Shown: piece by piece, positions 32,746 to 39,613 of the stretch
Layout of the letters: each line of letters opens with the position of its first letter
How positions within the stretch are numbered: position 1 is the stretch's first letter
Assembly (NCBI GenBank): GCA_902522385.1
Contig: CABYVK010000012.1
Location: forward strand, 1-39,691
Source: an uncultured Pelagibacteraceae bacterium
GTDB taxonomy: Bacteria > Pseudomonadota > Alphaproteobacteria > Pelagibacterales > Pelagibacteraceae
Length of the DNA stretch: 39,691 nucleotides
Direction: 5' to 3'
Made by a program: the position numbers and the translations under genes
Notes under the pieces: generated by a model
Told to the model about the DNA's origin: nothing
What the model saw: the letters and a program-made list of their open reading frames with translations, nothing else
The model's database searches: none

Positions 32746-33453
32746 ATGTTTGAATATTTAATTGCTTTTGGAGCAGGACTTATAAGTTTTTTATCTCCAT
32801 GTGTTCTACCCTTAATACCCGGATATATTTCTTATATCTCTGGTCAATCCTTACAAGAAATACTAAATAAAAAAGAAATAAACTTTTTTCCGTTAATTTT
32901 ATTTTGTCTTGGGTTTTCAACTGTTTTTGTTATTTTAGGAGCATCCGCATCATTTTTAGGTCAGACACTTTTACAAAATTCAGAAATTTTAAGAGTTGCA
33001 GCTGGAATAATTATTATAATTTTTTCTCTTCAATTAATTGGAATAATTAATATCCCCTACCTAAATTTTGAAAAAAGATTTGATGCTAAAGAATCAAGAA
33101 ATATTCTTTTTCCATATGTAATCGGTGTTGCTTTTGGTTTTGGATGGACACCCTGTATTGGTCCAATTTTAGGATCAATTTTAGCTTTAGCATCTATTGA
33201 AGAAACCTTATCAAGAGCAGTAATATTATTAATTTTATATTCATTAGGTCTTGCAATTCCTTTTGTTTTATCAGGATATTTAATTCAAAAATTTTTATTA
33301 TTTTCAAAGAACTTTAGGAAAAATATTAATTTAATTTCAAAAATTGGTGGAATAATTCTTTTAATTACAGGTATTTTAATATTAACCAATCAATTACAAG
33401 CAATTGGATTTTATATAATTGAAATCTTTCCTTTTATGCAAAAATTCGGATAA
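32746..33453 (+). CDS. ccdA: Cytochrome c biogenesis protein CcdA
   Basis: A 235-residue protein with six membrane helices. The two redox cysteines are visible: Cys19 in LSPCVLPLIPGYISYISG in helix 1 and the Cys of FGWTPCIGPILGSILA in helix 4, both with the family-type proline neighbours. CcdA carries electrons from thioredoxin to the periplasm for haem-c maturation. The ATG at 32746 immediately follows the ppc stop (TAAATG). The window encodes two c-type cytochromes that would need this function, though they are distant. Confidence 0.93.
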   Translation: MFEYLIAFGAGLISFLSPCVLPLIPGYISYISGQSLQEILNKKEINFFPLILFCLGFSTVFVILGASASFLGQTLLQNSEILRVAAGIIIIIFSLQLIGIINIPYLNFEKRFDAKESRNILFPYVIGVAFGFGWTPCIGPILGSILALASIEETLSRAVILLILYSLGLAIPFVLSGYLIQKFLLFSKNFRKNINLISKIGGIILLITGILILTNQLQAIGFYIIEIFPFMQKFG

Positions 33454-33462
33454 AAGGTATTA

Positions 33463-34050
33463 ATGAATATTTATCAAATAGATTCAAGCGCTAGAAAAAA
33501 AGGATCAACCTCGCGCGCACTTGCTAAAAAACTTTTAGAGAAAATTAAAAAACCTGGAGATGAGGTGATTTATCGTGATTTAGATGATGAGATGTTTTTT
33601 GTTAGTGGACTTACAGAGTCGGGTATGAAAATTGACGAAAAAGATCAGACAGAGCACCACAAAAAAATGTTCGAACTTTCTGATAAATTAGTAAAGGAGT
33701 TAAAAGAAAGTGATGTGATTATAATTTCAGCTCCTATTTACAATTATGGTCCTCCCGCAACACTTAAAGCCTGGTCAGATTTAGCAGCTAGAATAGGGGA
33801 AACATTTAGATTTAAACCTAATGGGAGACGGGAAGGGTTATTAAAAAATAAACATGCTTATTTAGTAATAACCTCTGGAGGAACAAAATTAAATGGCTCT
33901 GAGGATTTCCTAACCCCTTGGTTAAAATTTATTCTTAATTTTTTTGGGATTGAAAAAGTAGATATTATTAGTGCAGATCAAATGGCATTAGATTATGAAA
34001 AATCAATAAGTGATGCAGAGGCACAAATTGAAAAATTATTTAAAGATTAA
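33463..34050 (+). CDS. FMN-dependent NADH-azoreductase-like flavoprotein
   Basis: A 195-residue flavodoxin-fold protein of the AzoR/NQO group. The FMN phosphate site is IDSSARKKGSTSRALAKKL (6-24), followed by ISAPIYNYGPPATLKAWSDLAAR (about 88-110) and VITSGGTKL near 138-146. Such enzymes reduce quinones or azo compounds by two electrons. It lies 9 nt after ccdA and overlaps the convergent TauD-like gene by 11 bp at the 3' end. The physiological substrate is unknown. Confidence 0.86.
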   Translation: MNIYQIDSSARKKGSTSRALAKKLLEKIKKPGDEVIYRDLDDEMFFVSGLTESGMKIDEKDQTEHHKKMFELSDKLVKELKESDVIIISAPIYNYGPPATLKAWSDLAARIGETFRFKPNGRREGLLKNKHAYLVITSGGTKLNGSEDFLTPWLKFILNFFGIEKVDIISADQMALDYEKSISDAEAQIEKLFKD

Positions 34051-35143
34051 ACTTTCTTTTTAAATGTCTAAGTTTACCCTCGGTGCTATCAAAATCAATA
34101 TAACAACCTTGTAAAAATCTTTCACCTTCTTTAGTTTCATAAGATGTTCTACCATGTAGTAATCGATGATTATCCATCATTATTAAGTCTTTAGGCTCAA
34201 GTTTAAATTCAATTCTATATTTCTCAGAATTATACATTTCAGATAGTTTCTTTCTTGCTTGATAATAAAGATCTAATTTTTCTTTATCTAAAATTGGAAC
34301 ATAGTCTAGTCTAGGACTAAATCTAACTTGTTTAAAACTTTTATCATCGTTAAGCTCAATTAATGGAGAGATGGTTTCTAATATTACTTCTTTATCTATA
34401 AATCTAAATCTAACTTTTATTTCTGTTAAAATTTCATAAAATTCTGGAAATTTACTTCTTAATTCTTCTGTAACAGTATAACCGTCAACTAAAGATGACA
34501 GTCCACCTGATACTTTACTTTCAATACAATGCAATAACTGAATACACGGCACAGGATTTCTGTAAGGATTATCAGTATGAGGAGCTAAGGCTAAAGATGT
34601 ATAAGCAAGATCATTAGGGTCTGGTTTAGATTTAACATTAAAGTATTCTCCAAAATTTGTTCTTCGTACACTTCCTATGGAATTTGCAAATTCTACAATA
34701 TAGTTTTTTGATGTTGGAATATTTTTTATAATAACAAATCCATATTGATAAAAAGAAACAAGCAAATCATGCATTTCCTTACTTTCATAAAAATCTTTTT
34801 GATAATGGAAATTTTTAATATTTTTAAGTCGCGAGTCCCATTTAGTTTTTTCTATTGATTTAATTACAATATCATCTTTAGAAAATTCTAAAGCAATTTT
34901 ATCAATTTCTAGTTTTGAAGTTACACCATCATTAAAATCAATTTCCAAATATTTTTCGTTAATATTTGCCTTATTTATTGAAATATCACTACTTAAGGAG
35001 GTAGGATCAAAAAGTCTCTGTTGAGTTCCTTTATCTAGGTAATCTTCGCCATTTACTCTTTCACGTAACCAGAATGGGTGAATTTCTTTTTTTTCAGATC
35101 CATTATTGTAAAAAACCTTATTTTGATTTAGCTCAATTTTCAT
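34040..35143 (-). CDS. TauD/gamma-butyrobetaine-dioxygenase-like 2OG-Fe(II) oxygenase
   Basis: A 367-residue protein. The ATG at 35143, preceded by AGGTGG, is a better start than the GTG at 35152. The N-terminal domain (about 1-85, HPFWLRERVNGEDYLD) resembles that of gamma-butyrobetaine and trimethyllysine dioxygenases but lacks their Zn-binding cysteines. The catalytic domain has His189-x-Asp191 (LAPHTDNPYRNP), the distal His330 and an Arg two residues later (DNHRLLHGRTSYE), and GCYIDFDS near the end. It would hydroxylate a small quaternary or amino compound with 2-oxoglutarate and O2. In marine bacteria carnitine or related osmolyte metabolism is plausible, but the substrate is inferred. 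Confidence 0.85.
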   Translation of the reverse strand: MKIELNQNKVFYNNGSEKKEIHPFWLRERVNGEDYLDKGTQQRLFDPTSLSSDISINKANINEKYLEIDFNDGVTSKLEIDKIALEFSKDDIVIKSIEKTKWDSRLKNIKNFHYQKDFYESKEMHDLLVSFYQYGFVIIKNIPTSKNYIVEFANSIGSVRRTNFGEYFNVKSKPDPNDLAYTSLALAPHTDNPYRNPVPCIQLLHCIESKVSGGLSSLVDGYTVTEELRSKFPEFYEILTEIKVRFRFIDKEVILETISPLIELNDDKSFKQVRFSPRLDYVPILDKEKLDLYYQARKKLSEMYNSEKYRIEFKLEPKDLIMMDNHRLLHGRTSYETKEGERFLQGCYIDFDSTEGKLRHLKRKFNL

Positions 35144-35210
35144 AATTACCACCTGAGGATTATTTAAAATTTAACTTTAATCAACATAAATTAAATAGTA
35201 AGAGTTCTGT
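35144..35210. promoter_or_regulatory. Divergent region between the TauD-like gene and hisN
   Basis: The 67-nt gap contains the minus-strand SD (CCACCT on the plus strand at 35149-35154) and an AT-rich core (TTTAAAATTTAA) that may hold promoters for both directions. No clear -10/-35 pair or hairpin was found. Confidence 0.35.
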
Positions 35211-36017
35211 GTGATTAATTTTGATAGAAAAAAATACCCTATATACGCTAGTTTTTTAAATAAATTAGCAAAGGATTTAACTAAGTTCTATAATTCAAAA
35301 TTGAACAGAACCTTTAAAGTATCTAACAAGCTTAAAGGTAAAGGTTATGATCCAGTAACTACTTCAGACAGAGCTTTTGAAAAATTTATACGTTCAAGAA
35401 TTAAAAAAAAATTTCCAACACACCAAGTTATTGGTGAAGAATATGGTTCAACAAATTCAAAAAGTGATTATACTTGGGTAATTGACCCTATAGATGGAAC
35501 AAGATCCTACGTTATAGGAAACCCAACTTGGAGTAACTTAATTTCATTAAATTTTAAAGGAATACCAATTTTAGGATTAGCAAACTTTCCAGTTCTTAAA
35601 AAATATTATTTAAATTATTCTGACAAACTTGCTTACGTTGTTTCTCAAGGAAAAAAGAAAAAATTATCAGTAAATAAAAAAGCTACTTTTAAAAGTGTAA
35701 AGGTTTCCGCAGCCTTTCATGGATGGTTGTCATTAGATCAACAAAAAAAAATTCCAAAAATTTTGAAATTAATGCAATTTCCATGCAGTGATGCTTTAAG
35801 TTATTCTCATTTAGCAGAGGGAAGAGTAGACATAGTAATACAGTGCTCAAATAAAATTTGGGATATCCACCCACTTATACCAATTATTAAGGCAGCAGGT
35901 GGTATCATTAGTACCTGGGATAATAGAGATGCCGCTAATGCTGGAAATATCTTAGTTTCTTCAAATAAAAAAATTCATAATAATTTTCTAAAATTATTGA
36001 AACCAGTCTCTAAATGA
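35211..36017 (+). CDS. hisN: Inositol-monophosphatase-family phosphatase, probable histidinol-phosphatase
   Basis: A 268-residue protein starting with GTG at 35211. Metal-site motifs are TTSDRAFE (50-57), GEEYG (75-79), DPIDGTRSYVIG (92-103) and WDIHPLIPIIKAAGG (217-231). The lone IMPase motif set with DPIDGTRSYV and a short GNPTWSNLIS follow-up resembles HisN of alphaproteobacteria, which makes histidinol from histidinol phosphate. hisI is also in this window, but 30 kb away. A general inositol-1-phosphatase is the alternative. It overlaps the DUF924 gene by 4 nt. Confidence 0.83.
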   Translation: MINFDRKKYPIYASFLNKLAKDLTKFYNSKLNRTFKVSNKLKGKGYDPVTTSDRAFEKFIRSRIKKKFPTHQVIGEEYGSTNSKSDYTWVIDPIDGTRSYVIGNPTWSNLISLNFKGIPILGLANFPVLKKYYLNYSDKLAYVVSQGKKKKLSVNKKATFKSVKVSAAFHGWLSLDQQKKIPKILKLMQFPCSDALSYSHLAEGRVDIVIQCSNKIWDIHPLIPIIKAAGGIISTWDNRDAANAGNILVSSNKKIHNNFLKLLKPVSK

Positions 36018-36577
36018 TACCAGAAAGAGCACAAGTTATTTTAGATTTTTGGTTTAAAGAAACTCCTTTTGAAATGCGTTTCAAAAAAGATGACATCTTT
36101 GATAAGAAAATCAGAGAAAATTTTCTTAAAGATTATGAGGTTGCATGTAATAATGAGTATGACGATTGGCAAGATAACCCAATGAGCTGTCTAGCTCTTG
36201 TAATTTTGTTTGATCAGTTTTCTCGTAATTTATATAGAAACAATAAAAAAGCTTTTGCTCAAGATCAAAAAACAAGATTAATTGTAAATGATGCAGTTTA
36301 CTCTGGCTATTTAGAAGCAATGAATGTTGATCAAAGATTTTTTATGCTATTACCTTTAATTCATAGTGAGGAAATTAGTGATCATGAAATGGCCTATTAT
36401 TTATTAAACAAATATTTAAGAGAGCATGAAGAATATAACAAAATTAAAAAGTTTTGGCAGGATCATACAAAAGCTATTAGATTATTTCATAGATATCCAC
36501 ATAGAAATGAAATTTTAGGACGAGAATCTACCGAAGAAGAAAAAGAATTTTTAAAAGGTCTAAACTCTTCCTGGTAA
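36014..36577 (+). CDS. DUF924 family protein
   Basis: A 187-residue helical protein that matches DUF924: ILDFWFKETPFEMRF near the start, LALVILFDQFSRNLYRNNKKAFAQD (about 60-84, quoted in parts), FFMLLPLIHSEEISDHE and FHRYPHRNEILGRESTEEEKEFL at the end. The family is TPR-like and has no firm biochemical role. Its ATG overlaps the hisN stop (ATGA), and the DUF952 gene starts 1 nt after it, so the three are one operon. Confidence 0.88.
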   Translation: MIPERAQVILDFWFKETPFEMRFKKDDIFDKKIRENFLKDYEVACNNEYDDWQDNPMSCLALVILFDQFSRNLYRNNKKAFAQDQKTRLIVNDAVYSGYLEAMNVDQRFFMLLPLIHSEEISDHEMAYYLLNKYLREHEEYNKIKKFWQDHTKAIRLFHRYPHRNEILGRESTEEEKEFLKGLNSSW

Positions 36578-36578
36578 A

Positions 36579-36950
36579 ATGAATTTAGAGTTTATTTTCA
36601 AAATTATTGATAAAAATGATTGGCAAAAAGCCAAACAAACTGGAACTTATGGAGGATCAAAAAAAGATATTGAAGATGGTTACATACATTTTTCAGAGGA
36701 AGATCAAGTAGAGGAAACCTTAAGAAGACATTATCCAAAAAAAGATAATTTACTTTTATTAAAAGTGAATGCATTTAAACTTGAGCATTTACTATGGGAA
36801 CAAGCTTCAAATGGAGATATGTATCCTCATTTATATTCACCTTTAGACATCAGCACAGTTGTTGATGAATATGAATTACCTTTGAATGAAGATGGAAGAC
36901 ATGAGCTTCCAGAGATTATAAAAAAATATCAGTTCAGTCGTCCAAGATAA
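36579..36950 (+). CDS. DUF952 family protein
   Basis: A 123-residue protein with the DUF952 pattern: FIFKIIDKNDWQKAKQTGTY, DIEDGYIHFSEEDQVEETL (31-49), LLLLKVNAFKLEHLLWE and MYPHLYSPLDISTVV (about 82-96). The fold is related to ADP-ribosyl-handling domains in some descriptions, but the function is not established. The last 22 bp overlap, in antisense, the end of the SMR gene on the minus strand. Confidence 0.87.
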   Translation: MNLEFIFKIIDKNDWQKAKQTGTYGGSKKDIEDGYIHFSEEDQVEETLRRHYPKKDNLLLLKVNAFKLEHLLWEQASNGDMYPHLYSPLDISTVVDEYELPLNEDGRHELPEIIKKYQFSRPR

Positions 36951-37264
36951 TTAACCATTATTACACCAACAATAATTAGTATTATTCCTACAATTCCATA
37001 AATATTTGGGACCTGATTAAGTTTTAATAATGCAAATAGTACAACTCCCGTTACTGTTAGCCCACTATATGTTGCATAAGCAAAACCAACTGGAAGAGCA
37101 TGCATCGCTTTTGCAATTGAAAACATTGTAATACACATAAATAGAATGCATAAAACAGATGGAGTTAGTTTTGTAAATCCTTCAGAAATTTTGGCTAAGC
37201 TATTAGATGCAATTCCAAAAGAAATACCTATAGCTAAAAATAAATATCCTAATAAAGGTTTCAT
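36929..37264 (-). CDS. SMR-like small membrane protein 1 (no TM1 glutamate)
   Basis: A 111-residue, four-helix protein of the small multidrug resistance fold. KISEGFTKLTPSV (25-37) aligns with the EmrE KFSEGFTRLWPSV loop, and GFAYATYSGL aligns with EmrE GIAYAIWSGV. The membrane Glu14 essential for proton-coupled export in EmrE is missing: helix 1 reads FLAIGISFGIASNSLAK with no acidic residue. The Trp63 equivalent is Tyr. It starts 2 nt after its paralogue, so the two probably form a hetero-oligomeric pair. Proton-driven drug efflux is therefore doubtful. Confidence 0.8.
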   Translation of the reverse strand: MKPLLGYLFLAIGISFGIASNSLAKISEGFTKLTPSVLCILFMCITMFSIAKAMHALPVGFAYATYSGLTVTGVVLFALLKLNQVPNIYGIVGIILIIVGVIMVNYLGRLN

Positions 37265-37266
37265 AA

Positions 37267-37599
37267 TTAACTATTACCTAACAGGTTGACCATTAAAACA
37301 CCAACAATAATAAAAGCTAAACCAATTAATGAGTATAAATTAGGTACTTGATTAAATCTAATTACTCCAACCACTACAGTTGCAATAATTGTTAAACCTG
37401 CAAAGGAAGCGTAAGTAATTCCCATTGGAATATTTTTCATTACTAATGAAAGTGCATACATACACAATACAATTGTAATTGCAGTAATTATGCTTGGAAC
37501 AAGAAGTGTAAAACCCTCAGCGCTTTTTGCAAAACTATTTGAGGTAACACCCAGAAAAACTGCTAAACCTAAAAATAAATATGAAGTTGCAAGACTCAT
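37267..37599 (-). CDS. SMR-like small membrane protein 2 (no TM1 glutamate)
   Basis: A 110-residue paralogue of the downstream gene with the same layout. Helix 1 is FLGLAVFLGVTSNSFAK, followed by SAEGFTLLVPSI. The helix-3 motif is ITYASFAGL, where the Trp63 position is Phe. No acidic residue occurs in helix 1. Four membrane spans fill almost the whole length. Paired SMR genes usually act as heterodimers (as in EbrAB/YkkCD), which the 2-nt spacing supports. The substrate is unknown. Confidence 0.8.
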   Translation of the reverse strand: MSLATSYLFLGLAVFLGVTSNSFAKSAEGFTLLVPSIITAITIVLCMYALSLVMKNIPMGITYASFAGLTIIATVVVGVIRFNQVPNLYSLIGLAFIIVGVLMVNLLGNS

Positions 37600-37637
37600 G
37601 TTGAGACTTTAAATGAATTTATGGAAAATATATAGAA

Positions 37638-38228
37638 TTATTTAAGTGACCATCTAATTGCATCTTCCATTCGATCATCACCCCAGAAGAGTTCATTTTT
37701 CACTATAAAAGATGGACTACCAAAAATTTTATTTTCACGAGCTGAATTTGTGTTTTCTTTATATTTGGTCTCTATAATTTCTGATTTTGCCTCAGATATA
37801 ATTTCATCTTTATTTAAATTTAATTCAGCACAAACCTCATTAATGCTAGGTTCAATTGCAGGTTCTTTGCCTTCTTGGAACCATTTTTTATAAGTCAGCA
37901 TCACAAATTTTTCTCCCCAACCTTTTTCAAAACCAAAAATTGCTATTTGATTTGCTAAATCGAATTCTGATAAAGGGTAGGGAACTGGTGTCTTAGCAAA
38001 AAAACCATATCCTTCTGCTCGTCTTTCAATATCTCTCCACATGTAATTGACTTTGTTAATTTTGTCTTTTGGAAATGGGATATTATTCATTTCCTTCATA
38101 ATTGCTCTAACTGAAAAGGGTTTCCAATTAAATTTTACTTGATGTTGTTTTTCAACATCAAGTATTCTTGTTACAGAAAGATAGGTGTAAGTACTCCCTA
38201 TTGAAAAATAAAAATCTATACCACTCAC
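37638..38228 (-). CDS. 2-hydroxychromene-2-carboxylate isomerase-like protein (DsbA/GST-kappa fold)
   Basis: A 196-residue thioredoxin-fold protein. The N-terminal DFYFSIGSTYTYLSV (5-19) places Ser12 where GST-kappa/HCCA isomerases activate glutathione; PFSVRAIMKEMNNIPFP and the C-terminal FGSPSFIVKNELFWGDDRMEDA are also typical. HCCA isomerase works in naphthalene-type aromatic breakdown, but many homologues have other unknown roles. The start is GTG at 38228, immediately after the stop of the upstream NTF2-like gene (0-nt gap). It is last in an operon of small proteins. Confidence 0.85.
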   Translation of the reverse strand: MSGIDFYFSIGSTYTYLSVTRILDVEKQHQVKFNWKPFSVRAIMKEMNNIPFPKDKINKVNYMWRDIERRAEGYGFFAKTPVPYPLSEFDLANQIAIFGFEKGWGEKFVMLTYKKWFQEGKEPAIEPSINEVCAELNLNKDEIISEAKSEIIETKYKENTNSARENKIFGSPSFIVKNELFWGDDRMEDAIRWSLK

Positions 38229-38549
38229 TTATTTTGGCATAGGTGTAGCACCAGTTTCTAAACTAACAATTTTTCCATTATCATATTTATAAACTGCCAT
38301 TACAGCCTCTACATTTCCATCATCAAAAGTAACAAATGAATGATGAACACCAACTTCGTCATTTTCATAAACAACTCTTACTTTATCTTGATTTATATCG
38401 CCGCTCATTGCCCATTTGATAACATCACTTTTGCCTAAAACATTTCCTGACTTATGCATTGTGAATTTAAAATCATCATGCAAAAGATCATTCATCACTG
38501 CTTCATCTTTATTTTTAATTGCAGCACTATATTTTTCTAATATAGACAT
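38229..38549 (-). CDS. NTF2-like/SnoaL-like small protein
   Basis: A 106-residue protein with the NTF2-like cone fold pattern: helix SILEKYSAAIKNKDEAVMNDLLHDDFKFTMH, shown in part as KYSAAIKNKDEAVMNDLL, then beta strands VRVVYENDEVGVHHSFVTF and AVMAVYKYDNGKIVSLETGATP. It contains the common DxF/DGKI signatures of SnoaL-like domains but no clear catalytic dyad. An SD AAGGAA precedes the ATG. It sits between the GYD-like and HCCA-isomerase-like genes. Function unknown. Confidence 0.75.
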   Translation of the reverse strand: MSILEKYSAAIKNKDEAVMNDLLHDDFKFTMHKSGNVLGKSDVIKWAMSGDINQDKVRVVYENDEVGVHHSFVTFDDGNVEAVMAVYKYDNGKIVSLETGATPMPK

Positions 38550-38564
38550 ATTATTCCTTTCTAT

Positions 38565-38888
38565 TTATTCACCTGGTTTTTTATAACTTTTTGAAACATC
38601 AGCTGCTTTTTTAAATGCGCTGTTGTAATCAAATACTTCATGAACCATCAGATCTGACATCATTCCACTATTTAAAACAGTTACTTTCATAGCAAGAACA
38701 CTTTCATAATCTCCTTCAACACAGAAAAGAACGTCAAAACGTCCTCTTAACCATTCATAACTAATGGCTTTTACTCCTAAGCTATTACACATTGATTTCA
38801 TTACTGCACCTCTATCTGCGTTAGGGTCAGCATGCATCTTTTTTAATAACTCAGGACTTGCCTTTCCAATTACATAAAATTTAGACAT
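38565..38888 (-). CDS. GYD-like small ferredoxin-fold protein
   Basis: A 107-residue protein starting MSKFYVIGKAS. The central YEWLRGRFDVLFCVEGDYESVLA segment resembles the GYD family (usually GxYDxxxxxEAPDxEAA), a ferredoxin-like dimeric alpha/beta-barrel fold. Two Cys are present. It overlaps the cupin gene by 1 base. Function unknown; GYD assignment is moderate because the defining G-Y-D is G-R-F-D here. Confidence 0.6.
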   Translation of the reverse strand: MSKFYVIGKASPELLKKMHADPNADRGAVMKSMCNSLGVKAISYEWLRGRFDVLFCVEGDYESVLAMKVTVLNSGMMSDLMVHEVFDYNSAFKKAADVSKSYKKPGE

Positions 38889-39238
38889 TATTCACCCCAC
38901 ATTCCATGAAATTCATATACTACTGCTGGTTTATCTCCAACAACCCATCCATCATGACCTGGTTGTATTGAATATGCATCACCAGCTTTATAAGTTAGCT
39001 CAGTTCCATCATTATGTTTTGCACAAACAGCACCTGAGATAATTATACCAAGATGTGTAGCTTGACAGCTGTCACCACCAACTGTTGGCTTTATGTCTTT
39101 TGACCATTGCCAACCAGGTTGCAAAGTAAGTTTCATCAATCTTTGATTTCCAACTTTAACCGCTTCAATTTTAGCATTATTAAAATTATCATTTACTTCA
39201 TCTGCTTTATCAAAACTTTTTACTTCTATTCCAGCCAT
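38888..39238 (-). CDS. Cupin-domain small protein
   Basis: A 116-residue single-cupin protein. The LMKLTLQPGWQWSKDIKP segment (34-51), THLGIIISGAVCAKHNDGTE (about 61-80) and GDAYSIQPGHDGWVVGDKPAVVYEFHG toward the end form the two cupin motifs. Metal-type ligands are incomplete: His62 and the GHDGW His are present. The gene begins 10 nt after an AGGAGG Shine-Dalgarno and is preceded by a 73-nt gap containing repeats. Substrate unknown. Confidence 0.78.
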   Translation of the reverse strand: MAGIEVKSFDKADEVNDNFNNAKIEAVKVGNQRLMKLTLQPGWQWSKDIKPTVGGDSCQATHLGIIISGAVCAKHNDGTELTYKAGDAYSIQPGHDGWVVGDKPAVVYEFHGMWGE

Positions 39239-39311
39239 TTTTCCTCCTTGTTACTAATGATTTAGTTACTAAGTCTAGCAGAGATTAGTCAGTATGTGTA
39301 GCCTCAGCTTT
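39239..39311 (-). promoter_or_regulatory. Gap with repeated GTTACTAA elements upstream of the cupin gene
   Basis: This 73-nt gap in an otherwise packed operon holds GTTACTAA at 39250-39257 and again at 39265-39272, a 15-bp interval. The second copy is part of the 11-bp palindrome TTAGT-T-ACTAA (39262-39272). A strong CCTCCTT (minus-strand AAGGAGG) lies at 39243-39249. It could be an internal promoter or operator for the cupin-to-isomerase genes. Confidence 0.42.
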
Positions 39312-39596
39312 CTATTTAACCTTAGTTAAATCATATATTGAGTAACTGTCTAACACTTCATCCATTATTGGCTTTGATACCTCTGTACCTTCTATAAACT
39401 TATGAAGTGCAGCTTCATCAGTACAAAATATTTTAAACATTACAGTGCTTTTGTCTGGAGTTACAGTTCCAATTGTTTTTTCAACCACAGCAACTTTAGC
39501 CCTTTCAGCAAGTCCTTCAGGAGATTGCATAAATCCCATGAATTTCTCAAAAGTACCTTCTTTTAACTTTGCTACCACTAGCATTTCTTTTTCCAT
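39312..39596 (-). CDS. Small alpha/beta-barrel-like protein of unknown function
   Basis: A 94-residue soluble protein (MLVVAKLKEGTFEKFMGFM, then ERAKVAVVEKTIGTVTPDKSTVMFKIFC, shown in part as VEKTIGTVTPDKSTVMFKIF, and ending in SIYDLTKVK). The beta-alpha-beta pattern with VMFKIFCTDEAALHKFI is like dimeric ferredoxin-fold domains (ABM-type), but I do not recognise a specific family. AGGAGG lies 5-10 nt before the ATG. It follows the partial gene by 17 nt and belongs to the operon of small proteins. Confidence 0.68.
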   Translation of the reverse strand: MEKEMLVVAKLKEGTFEKFMGFMQSPEGLAERAKVAVVEKTIGTVTPDKSTVMFKIFCTDEAALHKFIEGTEVSKPIMDEVLDSYSIYDLTKVK

Positions 39597-39613
39597 TTTT
39601 TCCTCCTATTTTA

